Positions 26,582 through 35,188 of a DNA stretch of 64,000 nucleotides are shown here, piece after piece (positions within the stretch are counted from its first letter, which is position 1; each line of letters begins with the position of its first letter). A model generated the notes under the pieces. It had not been told where the DNA came from. It did no database searches and worked only from the letters and a program-made list of their open reading frames with translations. A program made the position numbers and the translations under genes. Source of the DNA: Actinomadura rifamycini DSM 43936 (GTDB taxonomy: Bacteria; Actinomycetota; Actinomycetes; Streptosporangiales; Streptosporangiaceae). Where the stretch lies: contig NZ_AULB01000021.1 of assembly GCF_000425065.1 (NCBI RefSeq), positions 1-64,000 on the forward strand, read 5' to 3'.

Positions 26582-29500
26582 TCAGGGGGCCGCGCCGGTG
26601 ACGGTGACCGGGGTCGCGCGGGCGACGCCGTTGACCTCGACCGCGAGCGTCGCCGTGCCGGGACGCAGGCCCGTGAGCTTCCCGGTGGACGGGTCGAACG
26701 CGGCGACGTGCCACCGGCGGGCGTCGTCCGGGTCGCCGATGTGCAGGGACGGCGACCCGGTCCAGTCGGCGCTCATCGGGTAGGCCAGCGGCAGGTCCCG
26801 GTCGTTCTGCCGTACGGTGACCGCGACGCCGGCGGTCGAGCCGTCCGGGACGGTGCGGGGCGCCGCGAGCGTCAGCCCGTCCACGTGCGGGCGCACCTCG
26901 GCCCGGAGCCACTGCGGGCCGGCGGCGTACGGGTCGCGGCGGGTGCGGGCGATGTCGGGCCGGGACGGCGGGGTCGCGCCGAACATCGTCCAGCCGGTGA
27001 AGCCGCCGTCGGCGGGGGACGCCGCCGCGTTCTTGCCCGAGTTGCCGTTGATGAACGACGGGACGCCGTCCACCCGGGACGCGTGGAACACGCCGACGTG
27101 GGCGTTCACGACGGCCGCGCCCTTGCCCGTCCGGGCCCGGAACTCGGCGAGCCACTCTTCGAGCATCGCCGCCTCCTTCCGGTCGGAGAGCCGGCTGTTC
27201 TTGGCGGGCAGCGGGTCGCGGGACGGGTGGTGGCCGAACACGACGACGGAGCGGACGGACGGGTCGCGGCGGGCGTCGTCCAGGGCGGTCCGCAGCATGC
27301 GGATCTGGTCGAACGAGCTTGTGCGGTACGTGCCGGTGGACGAGTCCAGCAGGACGAACCGGGTGCCCTTGTGATCGAACGTGCGGGACGGCTCGCCGAA
27401 CGCCTTCCGGAAGTTGCCGATGGTGCCGGGGCCGTAGATCTCGTGGTTGCCCGGGACGTAGTGGTACGGCAGCTTCCCGCCGAGTTCCTCGTCGAGGATC
27501 CGCCGGGCGAGCGCGAAGTCGGCCTCGGTGCCGGTGTCGACGAAGTCGCCGTTGATGACGAGGAAGTCCGGCTCGGCGGCGAGCACCTCGCGGAGGGTGC
27601 GGCGGGCGCGCCGCACGTGGGCGCTGTCGGGGTCCGCCGCGACGAACTGGGCGTCCGACAGCACCGCGAACCGGTACCGGGCGCCGTCGACGGTGCCGTC
27701 CCGGACCACCATCGGGTCGGGGGGCCGCCGCTGCGCGGGCGGCGTCTCCACCGACGGCGGCACCTTCGCGACGAAGTCGTCGATGAGCACCTCCCCCGTG
27801 TACTGACGGTCCGCGGACGTCTCGATGGTGTAGAAGCGGTTCACCTTGATCGGGTACGCGACGGAGGCGGGCACCTGCATCTCCAGGTAGCGCCACCCCT
27901 CCCAGGTGATGTACGGGCCGTACAGCGAGTACGTCTGGTCGTTGGCGTCGGTGATGGTGAACGCCGTCCACTCGCCCTTGCCCTGGCCGCGGACCCAGGC
28001 GCCGAGGGCCTGCGGCTGCCCCTCGATCTCGATGGGCCGCGGCGGGTACGCGTACGCGGTGCGGGTCGCGGTCGACCGGGTGAAGTCGTACGACAGCCGC
28101 AGCCCGGCGCCGGTGCGGCCCTCGGCGACCGGTTCGACGGCGCCGGACCCCCGCGCGGTGCCGAACCGCCAGTCGGCGGCGTCGTCGAACGCCGCGATCG
28201 TCCGCCGGTCGAGGCCGACGCCGACCGGCACGGTCGTCCGGTGGCCCCGCACCTCGACCGTGACGAGCGCGGACCCGGACGCCTTGCGCGGCGTGACCGT
28301 GAACGCGCCGCCCGCGCCGGGCGCGATGTCCAGCAGGGACGTGTCGTAGGTCAGCTTCGTGTCGGACGGTTCGATGGGCGCGGTGAAGCCCTGCCCGTCG
28401 AAGCCGACGACGCCGAAGGAACCGGTGCCGTCCGGGCCGGGGATCGTCACCCGGTCGGTGGTGGCGCCGACGCGGGCGAGGTCGCCGAGCACGGTGAGCG
28501 TGGCCTTGCCGCGGGCGCGCCCGTCGACGGCGTGCACCGTGACGGTGCCGGAGCGGCGGGCTCGGAACACGCCGTCGCGGGTCACCCGGCCCTGCGGCCC
28601 GGCCGCGATCCAGCGCGGGTCGCCGTCGGCGGGGCCCTGGGCCTCGTCGTGGCCGCGCGCGACGAGGCGGCGGGTCAGCCCGGGGAACACCCGGTCGGGA
28701 CGGCCGCCGCGGGTCGGGCCCGTGCCGGGCGCGTCGGCGGGGTCGGCGGCGGGCTCCACCCGGAAGCCCCGCAGCTTCCCGCTGCCCTCGGCGAACAGCC
28801 CGATGCCGTTCGGGGTGGGGCGCTCCGCCCCGTCGGACGGCCGGTTCTCCACCTGGCCGCGGGCCTGGCCGGGCTCGCGGGCCAGCAGCGTGGAGGAGCC
28901 GCCGCCGTCGAGGTTGACGGCGTTGTGGGCGCCGGCCTCCTTCATCAGCGCGCCCATCTCCGCCAGCGTCACGCCGCGGCTGTCGATCTGGCGGCCGTCC
29001 ACGGTCATGAGGATCATGCGGCGGCCGTCCGCGCTGAAGCCCACGGCGGTGCGGGGGTGGACCGCCGGGTCGCCGATCGCGGGGACCTTCCCGTCCCGGA
29101 CGAGGACCTGGTTGCCGCCGACGGCGAACTCCGCGTCCGTCCCGGACGAGCGGGCCTTGGCGGCCATCGCCACCGGGTCGCCGGGCTTCAGCGTGCGCAG
29201 CAGGTCGCCGCCCGCCTCCCGGCCGAGCAGGACGAACCCGCCGTCCGGGATCGCGCCCTCGCCGGGGGTGTCGCCGACCGACACGACCCGGCCGTCCACG
29301 ACCAGGACCTCGGCGACCCGCCGGGCGCCGTCGGCGAGGGACCGGCCGCGGGTGGCGGTGCCCCACGCCGGGGTGAACGCGCCGATGCCGTCCTTCTTCA
29401 CCCGGTAGGCGTTGAACTGGTCGAGCGGCGCCGTGCGGCCGCCGGGCAGGGTGAGCTCGCCCTCCAGCAGCATGTCGGCGATCTGGCCGAGCCCGTCGGC

Positions 29501-30031
29501 GCCGACCCCGGCGGTCGCGGTGGACCAGCCCGGGACGGCCGACTTCACCAGCTTCCCGTCGTCCACGGCGGCGCCGTTGGCGGAGCCGGTGTTGTTGATG
29601 TCGAAGAAGTCGCCGTTCACCCCGGCGATGGCGCCCGCCCGTCCGGCCTGCTCGGACAGCGGCGCGGTGGCGGCGACCGGGCCCGGGGACAGGTAGTCCG
29701 CCCGGACGGGCGCGGCGAGGTCGACGTCGATCTGGTCGGCGCGCAGCCAGCCCTTGGCGTCCAGCCGGTCGAACGAGGTCAGGACGGTGCCGGGCGCGAC
29801 CGGGCGCCGCATCCGCTCGGTCTCGAGCGCCTCCCCGGCGGGCGCGGCGCGGCCGTCCGGCAGGAGCAGCCGGTCCACCTCGCGGACGAGCGGCGAGGCC
29901 GGGTCGGGCGGCGCGCCGGTCCGGGGCGGCGGCCCCGGCGGCGCGGCGAGCGACGGCGCCGCCGTCCCCGCGACGAGCGCGGCGGCGGCCGCGAGCACGG
30001 CGACCGGCCGTCTGCGGTGATGGACCTTCAA
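26582..30031 (-). CDS. Secreted phosphodiester glycosidase-metallophosphoesterase fusion
   Basis: The 1149-residue protein has a signal peptide (VAVLAAAAALVAGTAAPSLA), then a phosphodiester glycosidase (NAGPA-like) domain at about 100-390 with GVNGDFFDI, FSADGRRMILMTVDGRQ and HNAVNLDGGGSSTL. Beta-rich Ig-like regions follow at about 400-750. A calcineurin-like phosphoesterase domain occupies about 755-1000 (VLSDAQF, NGDFVDTG, PGNHEIYG, FGHHPSRD, NAHVGVFHA), and a terminal beta domain ends the protein. The start is TTG (30029-30031) with AGGAG a few bases upstream on the minus strand; no ATG gives an intact signal peptide. It probably acts outside the cell on sugar-phosphodiester substrates such as teichoic-acid or nucleotide-sugar fragments, an inference from the domains. 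Confidence 0.85.
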   Translation of the reverse strand: MKVHHRRRPVAVLAAAAALVAGTAAPSLAAPPGPPPRTGAPPDPASPLVREVDRLLLPDGRAAPAGEALETERMRRPVAPGTVLTSFDRLDAKGWLRADQIDVDLAAPVRADYLSPGPVAATAPLSEQAGRAGAIAGVNGDFFDINNTGSANGAAVDDGKLVKSAVPGWSTATAGVGADGLGQIADMLLEGELTLPGGRTAPLDQFNAYRVKKDGIGAFTPAWGTATRGRSLADGARRVAEVLVVDGRVVSVGDTPGEGAIPDGGFVLLGREAGGDLLRTLKPGDPVAMAAKARSSGTDAEFAVGGNQVLVRDGKVPAIGDPAVHPRTAVGFSADGRRMILMTVDGRQIDSRGVTLAEMGALMKEAGAHNAVNLDGGGSSTLLAREPGQARGQVENRPSDGAERPTPNGIGLFAEGSGKLRGFRVEPAADPADAPGTGPTRGGRPDRVFPGLTRRLVARGHDEAQGPADGDPRWIAAGPQGRVTRDGVFRARRSGTVTVHAVDGRARGKATLTVLGDLARVGATTDRVTIPGPDGTGSFGVVGFDGQGFTAPIEPSDTKLTYDTSLLDIAPGAGGAFTVTPRKASGSALVTVEVRGHRTTVPVGVGLDRRTIAAFDDAADWRFGTARGSGAVEPVAEGRTGAGLRLSYDFTRSTATRTAYAYPPRPIEIEGQPQALGAWVRGQGKGEWTAFTITDANDQTYSLYGPYITWEGWRYLEMQVPASVAYPIKVNRFYTIETSADRQYTGEVLIDDFVAKVPPSVETPPAQRRPPDPMVVRDGTVDGARYRFAVLSDAQFVAADPDSAHVRRARRTLREVLAAEPDFLVINGDFVDTGTEADFALARRILDEELGGKLPYHYVPGNHEIYGPGTIGNFRKAFGEPSRTFDHKGTRFVLLDSSTGTYRTSSFDQIRMLRTALDDARRDPSVRSVVVFGHHPSRDPLPAKNSRLSDRKEAAMLEEWLAEFRARTGKGAAVVNAHVGVFHASRVDGVPSFINGNSGKNAAASPADGGFTGWTMFGATPPSRPDIARTRRDPYAAGPQWLRAEVRPHVDGLTLAAPRTVPDGSTAGVAVTVRQNDRDLPLAYPMSADWTGSPSLHIGDPDDARRWHVAAFDPSTGKLTGLRPGTATLAVEVNGVARATPVTVTGAAP

Positions 30032-30162
30032 TGCTGTCTCCTGGCGGCGCGGGGCGGCTGGCCGCCCAAGCCAACCCGCCCCGCGCGGCGCCCCGCGGTG
30101 GAGCGGGTGACCGCCGGGCCAACTGCTCCCGAACGATCATGCCGCGCCGGCGGGGCGGCCGC

Positions 30163-31773
30163 TCACCCGTCCGGTCCGCGCAGTTCGCGGCGGAGGATCT
30201 TGCCGGAGACGCTCTTCGGCAGTTCGTTCTCGATGAGCACCCGCGCCGGTGCTTTGTAGACGGCCAGCCGCGCGCGGCAGTGCTCGCGCAGCTCGTCGCC
30301 CGTAACGGCGGCGCCCGGTCGGAGGCTGACGTGGGCGCGCACGGTTTCGCCGCGGTAGGGGTCGGGGACGCCGACGACGGCCGCCTCCCGCACGGCCGGA
30401 TGCTCGTACAGGACGTCCTCGACCTCGCGCGGCCAGATCTTGTAACCCGCGGCGACGATCATGTCCTTCTTGCGGTCGACGAGGTAGACCCAGCCCGCGG
30501 CGTCCATGAAGCCGACGTCGCCGGTGAGGAGCGTGCCGCCGGGGAAGGATGCCCGCGTCTGCTCCGGGTTCCGCCAGTAGCCCGCGGCGACCTGCGGGCC
30601 CGCGATCGACAGTTCGCCCACCTCCCCCGGCGGCAGCGGCTCGCCCCGCTCGCCGCGGATCTCGACCCGGACGCTCGGCAGCGGCACACCGATCGAGAGG
30701 CTCCCGGACGCCTCGTCGACCGGCGCCCGCGCACCGAGCGGCACGGCCACGGCGGCCGACGTCGTCTCGGTGAGCCCGTAGGCGTTGTGCACGTAGACGC
30801 CGAAGGCGTCGGCGAAGCGGCGCACGGTCGCGGACGGGACGGGCGCGCCGCCGCTGAGCACCCTGGTCAGCGAGCCGAGGTCGTGCTCGCGGGTCGCGGG
30901 CTCGTCAAGGAGCGCGATGAACGCGGTGATGGACCCGATGGTGAACGTCGGCCGGTAGCGCTCGACCAGCGCGGCGGCCGTCACGGGCTCGAACCGGTAG
31001 GTCAGGACGAGCGGCAGGCCGGCGCCGAGGCCGAGCGCCAGGTGCATCGCGAGGCCGGTGATGTGGAACAGCGGCGCGATCGTGAGGATCGAGTCGCTCT
31101 CCCCCAGCCCGATCCAGGTGCGGCACGCGGCCACCTGGTAGGCGAGGTTGCGGTGGGTGTTGACCGCGCCCTTCGCCGGCCCGGTGGTGCCGGACGTGTA
31201 GCTGAGCAGGGCGGGCTCGTCCGGTCCGGGAGCGGCGGCGGCGCTGGGCGTGCCGCCCTCGTCGAGGATCGCCTGCACGTCGTCGGGCCGGTCGCCGTCC
31301 GGCCAGGGGCCGGAGGCGTCGGCCGCGAGGGCGCCGTCGCGGGAGTAGAGGACGTGCTCGGGGGCCTCCGGCAGCGCCGCGACCGCGGGGGCCGCGGCGG
31401 GGTGCGCGATCAGCACGCGGGCCCCGGAGTCGGCGAGCAGGTGGGCCAGCTCGCGCTCCTTGTACATCGGGTTTACCGGGACGACCGTCGCGCGCAGCTT
31501 CCACACCGCGAGGACGGCCAAGACGCAGACCGGCGTGTTCTGCAAGGCGATCGCGACGCGGTCGCCCGCCCCGACGCCGCGCCGTTCGAGCCCCGCCGCG
31601 AGGGCGTCGCTGAGCCGGTCGGTGGCCGCGCGGTCGAGGGTGGTCCCGAAGTAGTGCAACTGCGGGGCGTCCGGACGTTCGGCCGTGCGGATCCGGAACA
31701 GCTCGAGAACGCTTCCCGCGTCGGGGGCGATCTCGTCCGGCACACCGGCGCCGTACAGCTCGCGCCAGTTCAC
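30163..31773 (-). CDS. AMP-dependent acyl-CoA synthetase
   Basis: The 536-residue enzyme belongs to the ANL superfamily. It has the ATP-binding loop SYTSGTTGPAKG, the YGLTETT motif, TGDVGFMD and the C-terminal hinge/lysine region (DRKKDMI, then PKSVSGKILRR with the adenylating lysine). It activates a carboxylic acid to its CoA thioester with ATP. As the last gene of the minus-strand catabolic operon, with a GTG start overlapping livF-like by GTGA, it probably activates either the imported acid or the short acid released by the lyase. Chain length is not predictable by eye. Confidence 0.92.
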   Translation of the reverse strand: MNWRELYGAGVPDEIAPDAGSVLELFRIRTAERPDAPQLHYFGTTLDRAATDRLSDALAAGLERRGVGAGDRVAIALQNTPVCVLAVLAVWKLRATVVPVNPMYKERELAHLLADSGARVLIAHPAAAPAVAALPEAPEHVLYSRDGALAADASGPWPDGDRPDDVQAILDEGGTPSAAAAPGPDEPALLSYTSGTTGPAKGAVNTHRNLAYQVAACRTWIGLGESDSILTIAPLFHITGLAMHLALGLGAGLPLVLTYRFEPVTAAALVERYRPTFTIGSITAFIALLDEPATREHDLGSLTRVLSGGAPVPSATVRRFADAFGVYVHNAYGLTETTSAAVAVPLGARAPVDEASGSLSIGVPLPSVRVEIRGERGEPLPPGEVGELSIAGPQVAAGYWRNPEQTRASFPGGTLLTGDVGFMDAAGWVYLVDRKKDMIVAAGYKIWPREVEDVLYEHPAVREAAVVGVPDPYRGETVRAHVSLRPGAAVTGDELREHCRARLAVYKAPARVLIENELPKSVSGKILRRELRGPDG

Positions 31774-32555
31774 GTGCTCGCTCCCCTCCGGCCGCGGTCC
31801 TCGCCCGGCGCGGCGTCCCGCGCGGGTTCCCGTGCGGCGTCCCGTGCGGGCTCCTCGTCGATGCCGAGGTGCCGGGCGATCGTCGCGGGGTCCTTCTCCA
31901 GCTCGTCCGGTGTGCCCTCGGCGACGATGGCGCCGCGCTGGATCAGGCAGGCGTGGTCGGCGAGCGGGAAGGCGAGCGCGGCGTTCTGCTCGACGAGCAG
32001 CATCGTCATCCCGGCGGACCGGATCTCGGCGATCGCCCCGAAGACCGTGTCGACGAGCGCCGGGGACAGCCCCATCGACGGCTCGTCCAGCAGCAGCAGG
32101 GACGGGGCGGTCATCAGGGCGCGGCCGATGGCGAGCATCTGCTGCTCGCCGCCCGACATGAGCGCCGCCGTCTGCCGGCGGCGCTCGGCCAGCCGCGGGA
32201 ACAGGTCGTAGACGTCGTCGGCGAGGGCCTTGCGGCGCCGCCCGCGCGCGTAGGCCGACAGGTCGAGGTTCTCCTGGACGGTCAGGCAGCCGACGACCAT
32301 CCGCCCCTCCGGCACCAGGGCGAGGCCGTGCCGGGCGACGCGGTGCGCGGGCATGCCGGTGATGTCGGCGCCGTCGAACAGGACGCGCCCGCCGGACGGG
32401 CGGAGCAGCCCGCCGACGGCCTTCATCGTGCTCGACTTGCCCGCGCCGTTGGCGCCCAGCAGCGCGCCGACCCGGCCCCGGTCGAGGGCGAGGTCGAGCC
32501 GGGCCACGGCGCGGATCGACCCGTAGGCGACCTCGAGCGACTCGACGGTCAGCAT
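31770..32555 (-). CDS. livF: Branched-chain/carboxylate ABC transporter ATP-binding protein, LivF type
   Basis: The 261-residue ATPase has Walker A GANGAGKS, signature MSGGEQQ, Walker B LLLLDEPSMGLSP and the VEQN switch histidine region typical of LivF. The C-terminal 25 residues (EPARDAAREPARDAAPGEDR) are a charged repeat beyond the usual family end. It pairs with the LivG-type subunit 25 bases upstream. The symbol describes transporter class; the substrate here is probably a carboxylic acid rather than leucine, given the operon. Confidence 0.92.
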   Translation of the reverse strand: MLTVESLEVAYGSIRAVARLDLALDRGRVGALLGANGAGKSSTMKAVGGLLRPSGGRVLFDGADITGMPAHRVARHGLALVPEGRMVVGCLTVQENLDLSAYARGRRRKALADDVYDLFPRLAERRRQTAALMSGGEQQMLAIGRALMTAPSLLLLDEPSMGLSPALVDTVFGAIAEIRSAGMTMLLVEQNAALAFPLADHACLIQRGAIVAEGTPDELEKDPATIARHLGIDEEPARDAAREPARDAAPGEDRGRRGAST

Positions 32556-32580
32556 GGTGGTTCTCCTTCCGTCCCCGGGC

Positions 32581-33393
32581 TCATTTGCCGAAGTACGCCT
32601 TGCGCACCTCGGGGCGGCGCAGGCACCGCGCCGGCACGTCGCAGGCGATGACCTCGCCGGACGCGAGCACGGCGACCTGGTCGCAGACCTCCTGGATCAG
32701 CCGCATGTTGTGCTCGACGACGACGACCGCGGTGCCGGACCGCCGGAGCCCGGCCACGAGTTCGCCGATCCCCGCCCAGTCGGCGGCGTTCATCCCGGCG
32801 GTCGGCTCGTCGAGCAGCAGCAGCCGGGGCCGCGACATCAGCGCCCGCGCGATCTCCAGCCGCCGCTGGTCGCCGTAGGGCAGCGTCTCGGCGAGCCGTC
32901 CGGCGGCGTCCGCCAGGCCGACCGACTCCAGCACCTCCATGGCCCGCTCCCGCAGGTCGCGCTGCTCGGCGCGGGCGCGCGGGGTACCGGCCAGGCCGCG
33001 GGCGGCGCCGACCCGCCGGAGCCGGTACCCGCCCGCCATGACCTGCTCGGCGACGGTGAGGCCGCGCAGCAGCCGGATGTTCTGGAAGGTGCGGGCCACG
33101 CCCATCCGGGCCAGCGCCGTGGCGCGGAGATGGTGGCAGGGCTCGCCGAACAGGGTGATCGTCCCGGCGTCGGCGGGCAGCAGCCCGCTGATGATGTTGA
33201 GCAGGGTCGTCTTCCCGGCCCCGTTCGGCCCGGCGACGCCGAAGACGGCGTCGCGCGGGACGGTCAGCGCGACCGAGCCGAGCACGCTCAGCCCGCCGAA
33301 CCGCTTGGCCAGCCCGTCGATGACGAGCGCGTCGCCGCCGCTGTGTCCGCCGCTCTGTCCGCCGCTCTGTCCGCCGCTCTGTCCGCCGCTCAT
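32581..33393 (-). CDS. livG: Branched-chain/carboxylate ABC transporter ATP-binding protein, LivG type
   Basis: The 270-residue ATPase has Walker A GPNGAGKTT, the LivG-type signature LPYGDQRRLEIARAL, Walker B LLLLDEPTAG and the switch in VVEHNMRLI. The first 20 residues consist of an (S/H)GGQ repeat encoded by a 12-base tandem repeat and are not part of the ATPase fold. The start ATG overlaps the LivM stop (ATGA). It forms a heterodimer with the LivF-type protein. Confidence 0.92.
   Translation of the reverse strand: MSGGQSGGQSGGQSGGHSGGDALVIDGLAKRFGGLSVLGSVALTVPRDAVFGVAGPNGAGKTTLLNIISGLLPADAGTITLFGEPCHHLRATALARMGVARTFQNIRLLRGLTVAEQVMAGGYRLRRVGAARGLAGTPRARAEQRDLRERAMEVLESVGLADAAGRLAETLPYGDQRRLEIARALMSRPRLLLLDEPTAGMNAADWAGIGELVAGLRRSGTAVVVVEHNMRLIQEVCDQVAVLASGEVIACDVPARCLRRPEVRKAYFGK
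33335..33390. repeat. 12-bp tandem repeat encoding the LivG N-terminus
   Basis: The unit CCGCCGCTCTGT is repeated at 33347, 33359 and 33371, with a diverged copy at 33335 (CTGTGT end) and a partial copy at 33383 running into the start codon. Translated on the minus strand it gives SGGQ repeats. Copy number could vary by slippage, changing only the disordered leader. Confidence 0.85.
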
Positions 33394-34289
33394 GACCGCA
33401 CCTCCGCGACCTCGCGCGCGGCACCGGCCGGGGACGCGGCGGCCCGCCGCTCCCGCAGCCGCCGCCAGCGCAGCGGGTCGATCAGGCCGCCGGGCACCCA
33501 GATCATGATGACCAGCAGCAGGACGCCGTTGATGATGGACTGGCCCTGGCCGATGAACTGGTTCACGTACACCGGCAGCCCGGTGAACACGATCGCGCCG
33601 ATGACGGACCCGAACCAGTGGTAGGCGCCGCCGAGCACGACGCACGCGATGACGGTGACGGCCAGGTCGATGTAGAAGCTGTCGGGGTCGATGTAGCGCA
33701 GCAGCCCGGCCTGGAGGACGCCGCCGATCCCGCCGATGACGCCGCTGATCGCGAACGCGGCCGTCTGGACGCGGCGGACCGGGACGCCCATCGTCGCGGC
33801 GGCCGTCGGGTCCTCGCGGGTGGCGACGGCCGCGGTGCCGAACCGGGACCGTGCGAGCCGCGCCAGGAACAGGCACACGAGCCCGAGCACCAGCACGAGC
33901 TGCCACAGCTCCACCTTGACCGGGACGATCCGGCCCTCCGAGCCGCCGGTGAGGTCGCCGAGGTTCACCACGACCACGCGGGTGACGAGGATGAGCGCGA
34001 CGGTCGCGAGCGCCAGCCAGTGGCTGTCCAGCCGGATGAGCAGCAGCCCTGCGGCGGCGGCCAGCACGCCGCCGCCGAGACCGCCCGCCGCGAGCGCGGC
34101 CCACAGCCCGAACCCGGCCTCCGACATCAGGTGCGTCGCGGTGAACGCGCCGGTCGCCGCGAAGCTGACCGTGGCGAAGCTGAGCAGCCCGGCCCACAGC
34201 GTCACGTAGGTGCTGAGGGCGAGGATCGCGCCGACGAGCGCGAACTCGATCGCGCTGAACAGCAGGGCGAGTTGGGTCGCCGCCATCAT
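33390..34289 (-). CDS. livM: Branched-chain/carboxylate ABC transporter permease, LivM type
   Basis: The 299-residue membrane protein has about eight to nine hydrophobic segments and the conserved loop RSRFGTAAVATREDPTAAATMGVPV (landmarks REDPxAAxxMGVP), followed by GVIGGIGGVLQAGLLRYIDPDSF, quoted by GGIGGVL. These are LivM hallmarks. It is overlapped at both ends by neighbours (ATGA), showing tight coupling with LivH- and LivG-type genes. The tail is Arg/Ala-rich and cytoplasmic. Confidence 0.92.
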   Translation of the reverse strand: MMAATQLALLFSAIEFALVGAILALSTYVTLWAGLLSFATVSFAATGAFTATHLMSEAGFGLWAALAAGGLGGGVLAAAAGLLLIRLDSHWLALATVALILVTRVVVVNLGDLTGGSEGRIVPVKVELWQLVLVLGLVCLFLARLARSRFGTAAVATREDPTAAATMGVPVRRVQTAAFAISGVIGGIGGVLQAGLLRYIDPDSFYIDLAVTVIACVVLGGAYHWFGSVIGAIVFTGLPVYVNQFIGQGQSIINGVLLLVIMIWVPGGLIDPLRWRRLRERRAAASPAGAAREVAEVRS

Positions 34290-35170
34290 GCTCTCCCTAG
34301 CTCGACGGTGCGGAACAGGCCGCGCGGGCGCGCGACGAGGACGGCGAGCAGGAGGCCGAACGTGATGGCGTCCTGGAAGGAGGCGGAGATGTACTGCGCC
34401 GACAGCACCTGGATCACGCCGATCAGGAAGCCGCCGAACGCGGCGCCCCGGACGTCGCCCATGCCGCCGATGACGACCGCCGCGAAGCCGTGCAGGAGCA
34501 GCCCGTCGCCGAGGCCGAACGTGAAGGTCTGCCCCGCGGCGAAGAACACGCCCGCCAGTCCGGTCGCGGCGCCCGCCAGCGCCGCGGCGGTGAGGATCGC
34601 GACGTGCGGGTCGACCCCGCCGAGCATCGCGGCGCCCCGGTCGTGCCCGACGGCCCGGATCGCCGCGCCGAGCCTCGTGCGGCGCAGGACGAGGTGGATC
34701 GCCGCGGTCACCGCGACCGCGCACACGATCGCGAGGAGCTGCGTCATCAGCACCCGGACGCCGCCCACGTGCAGCAGCCCGTCCGGCACGGTGCCGGGCG
34801 GGAACCCGAGCGGCGCGGCGCCGGTGGCGAGGCTCGCCGCCTCCCGGAGCGCGATCCACAGCGCGACGCTGGTGATGATGGTGCCGAGGAGCTGGTCGCC
34901 GCCGCGCGAGCGCAGCGGCTGGAAGGCGATCTGGTCGACCGCGACGGCGGTCACCGCGCCGGCCGCCGCGCCCGCGAGGACGGCCACCGCGAACGGCAGC
35001 CCCGCCTCGGTGACCGTCCAGTAGGCGAAGAGCGCGCCCCAGGTGGCGTAGACGCCCTGGGCCAGGTTCAGGATCCGCATGGTGGAGAACACGACGCCGA
35101 ACCCGACCGCGAAGAGCGCGTACACGGCGCCGAGCGAGATCCCGTTGACTAGTTGCTGGAGGAACAGCAT
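34286..35170 (-). CDS. livH: Branched-chain/carboxylate ABC transporter permease, LivH type
   Basis: The 294-residue membrane protein begins FLQQLVNGISLGAVYALFAVG, quoted by QQLVNGISLGAVYAL, and has LNLAQGVYATWGA, AIRAVGHDRGAAMLGG and VIGGMGDVRGAAFGGFLIG, all LivH landmarks, with about eight hydrophobic helices. It forms the translocation path with LivM. It lies 18 bases after the substrate-binding protein gene. Confidence 0.92.
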   Translation of the reverse strand: MLFLQQLVNGISLGAVYALFAVGFGVVFSTMRILNLAQGVYATWGALFAYWTVTEAGLPFAVAVLAGAAAGAVTAVAVDQIAFQPLRSRGGDQLLGTIITSVALWIALREAASLATGAAPLGFPPGTVPDGLLHVGGVRVLMTQLLAIVCAVAVTAAIHLVLRRTRLGAAIRAVGHDRGAAMLGGVDPHVAILTAAALAGAATGLAGVFFAAGQTFTFGLGDGLLLHGFAAVVIGGMGDVRGAAFGGFLIGVIQVLSAQYISASFQDAITFGLLLAVLVARPRGLFRTVELGRA

Positions 35171-35188
35171 GGTCCGCTCACCCGCCCG

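Noticed and set aside
26471..30259. Very long plus-strand open frame (1262 codons) opposite the glycosidase-phosphoesterase gene
   Set aside because: It is a mirror of the real minus-strand gene, made of low-complexity Gly/Arg/Val/Asp with no domain; high GC suppresses stop codons on the antisense strand.
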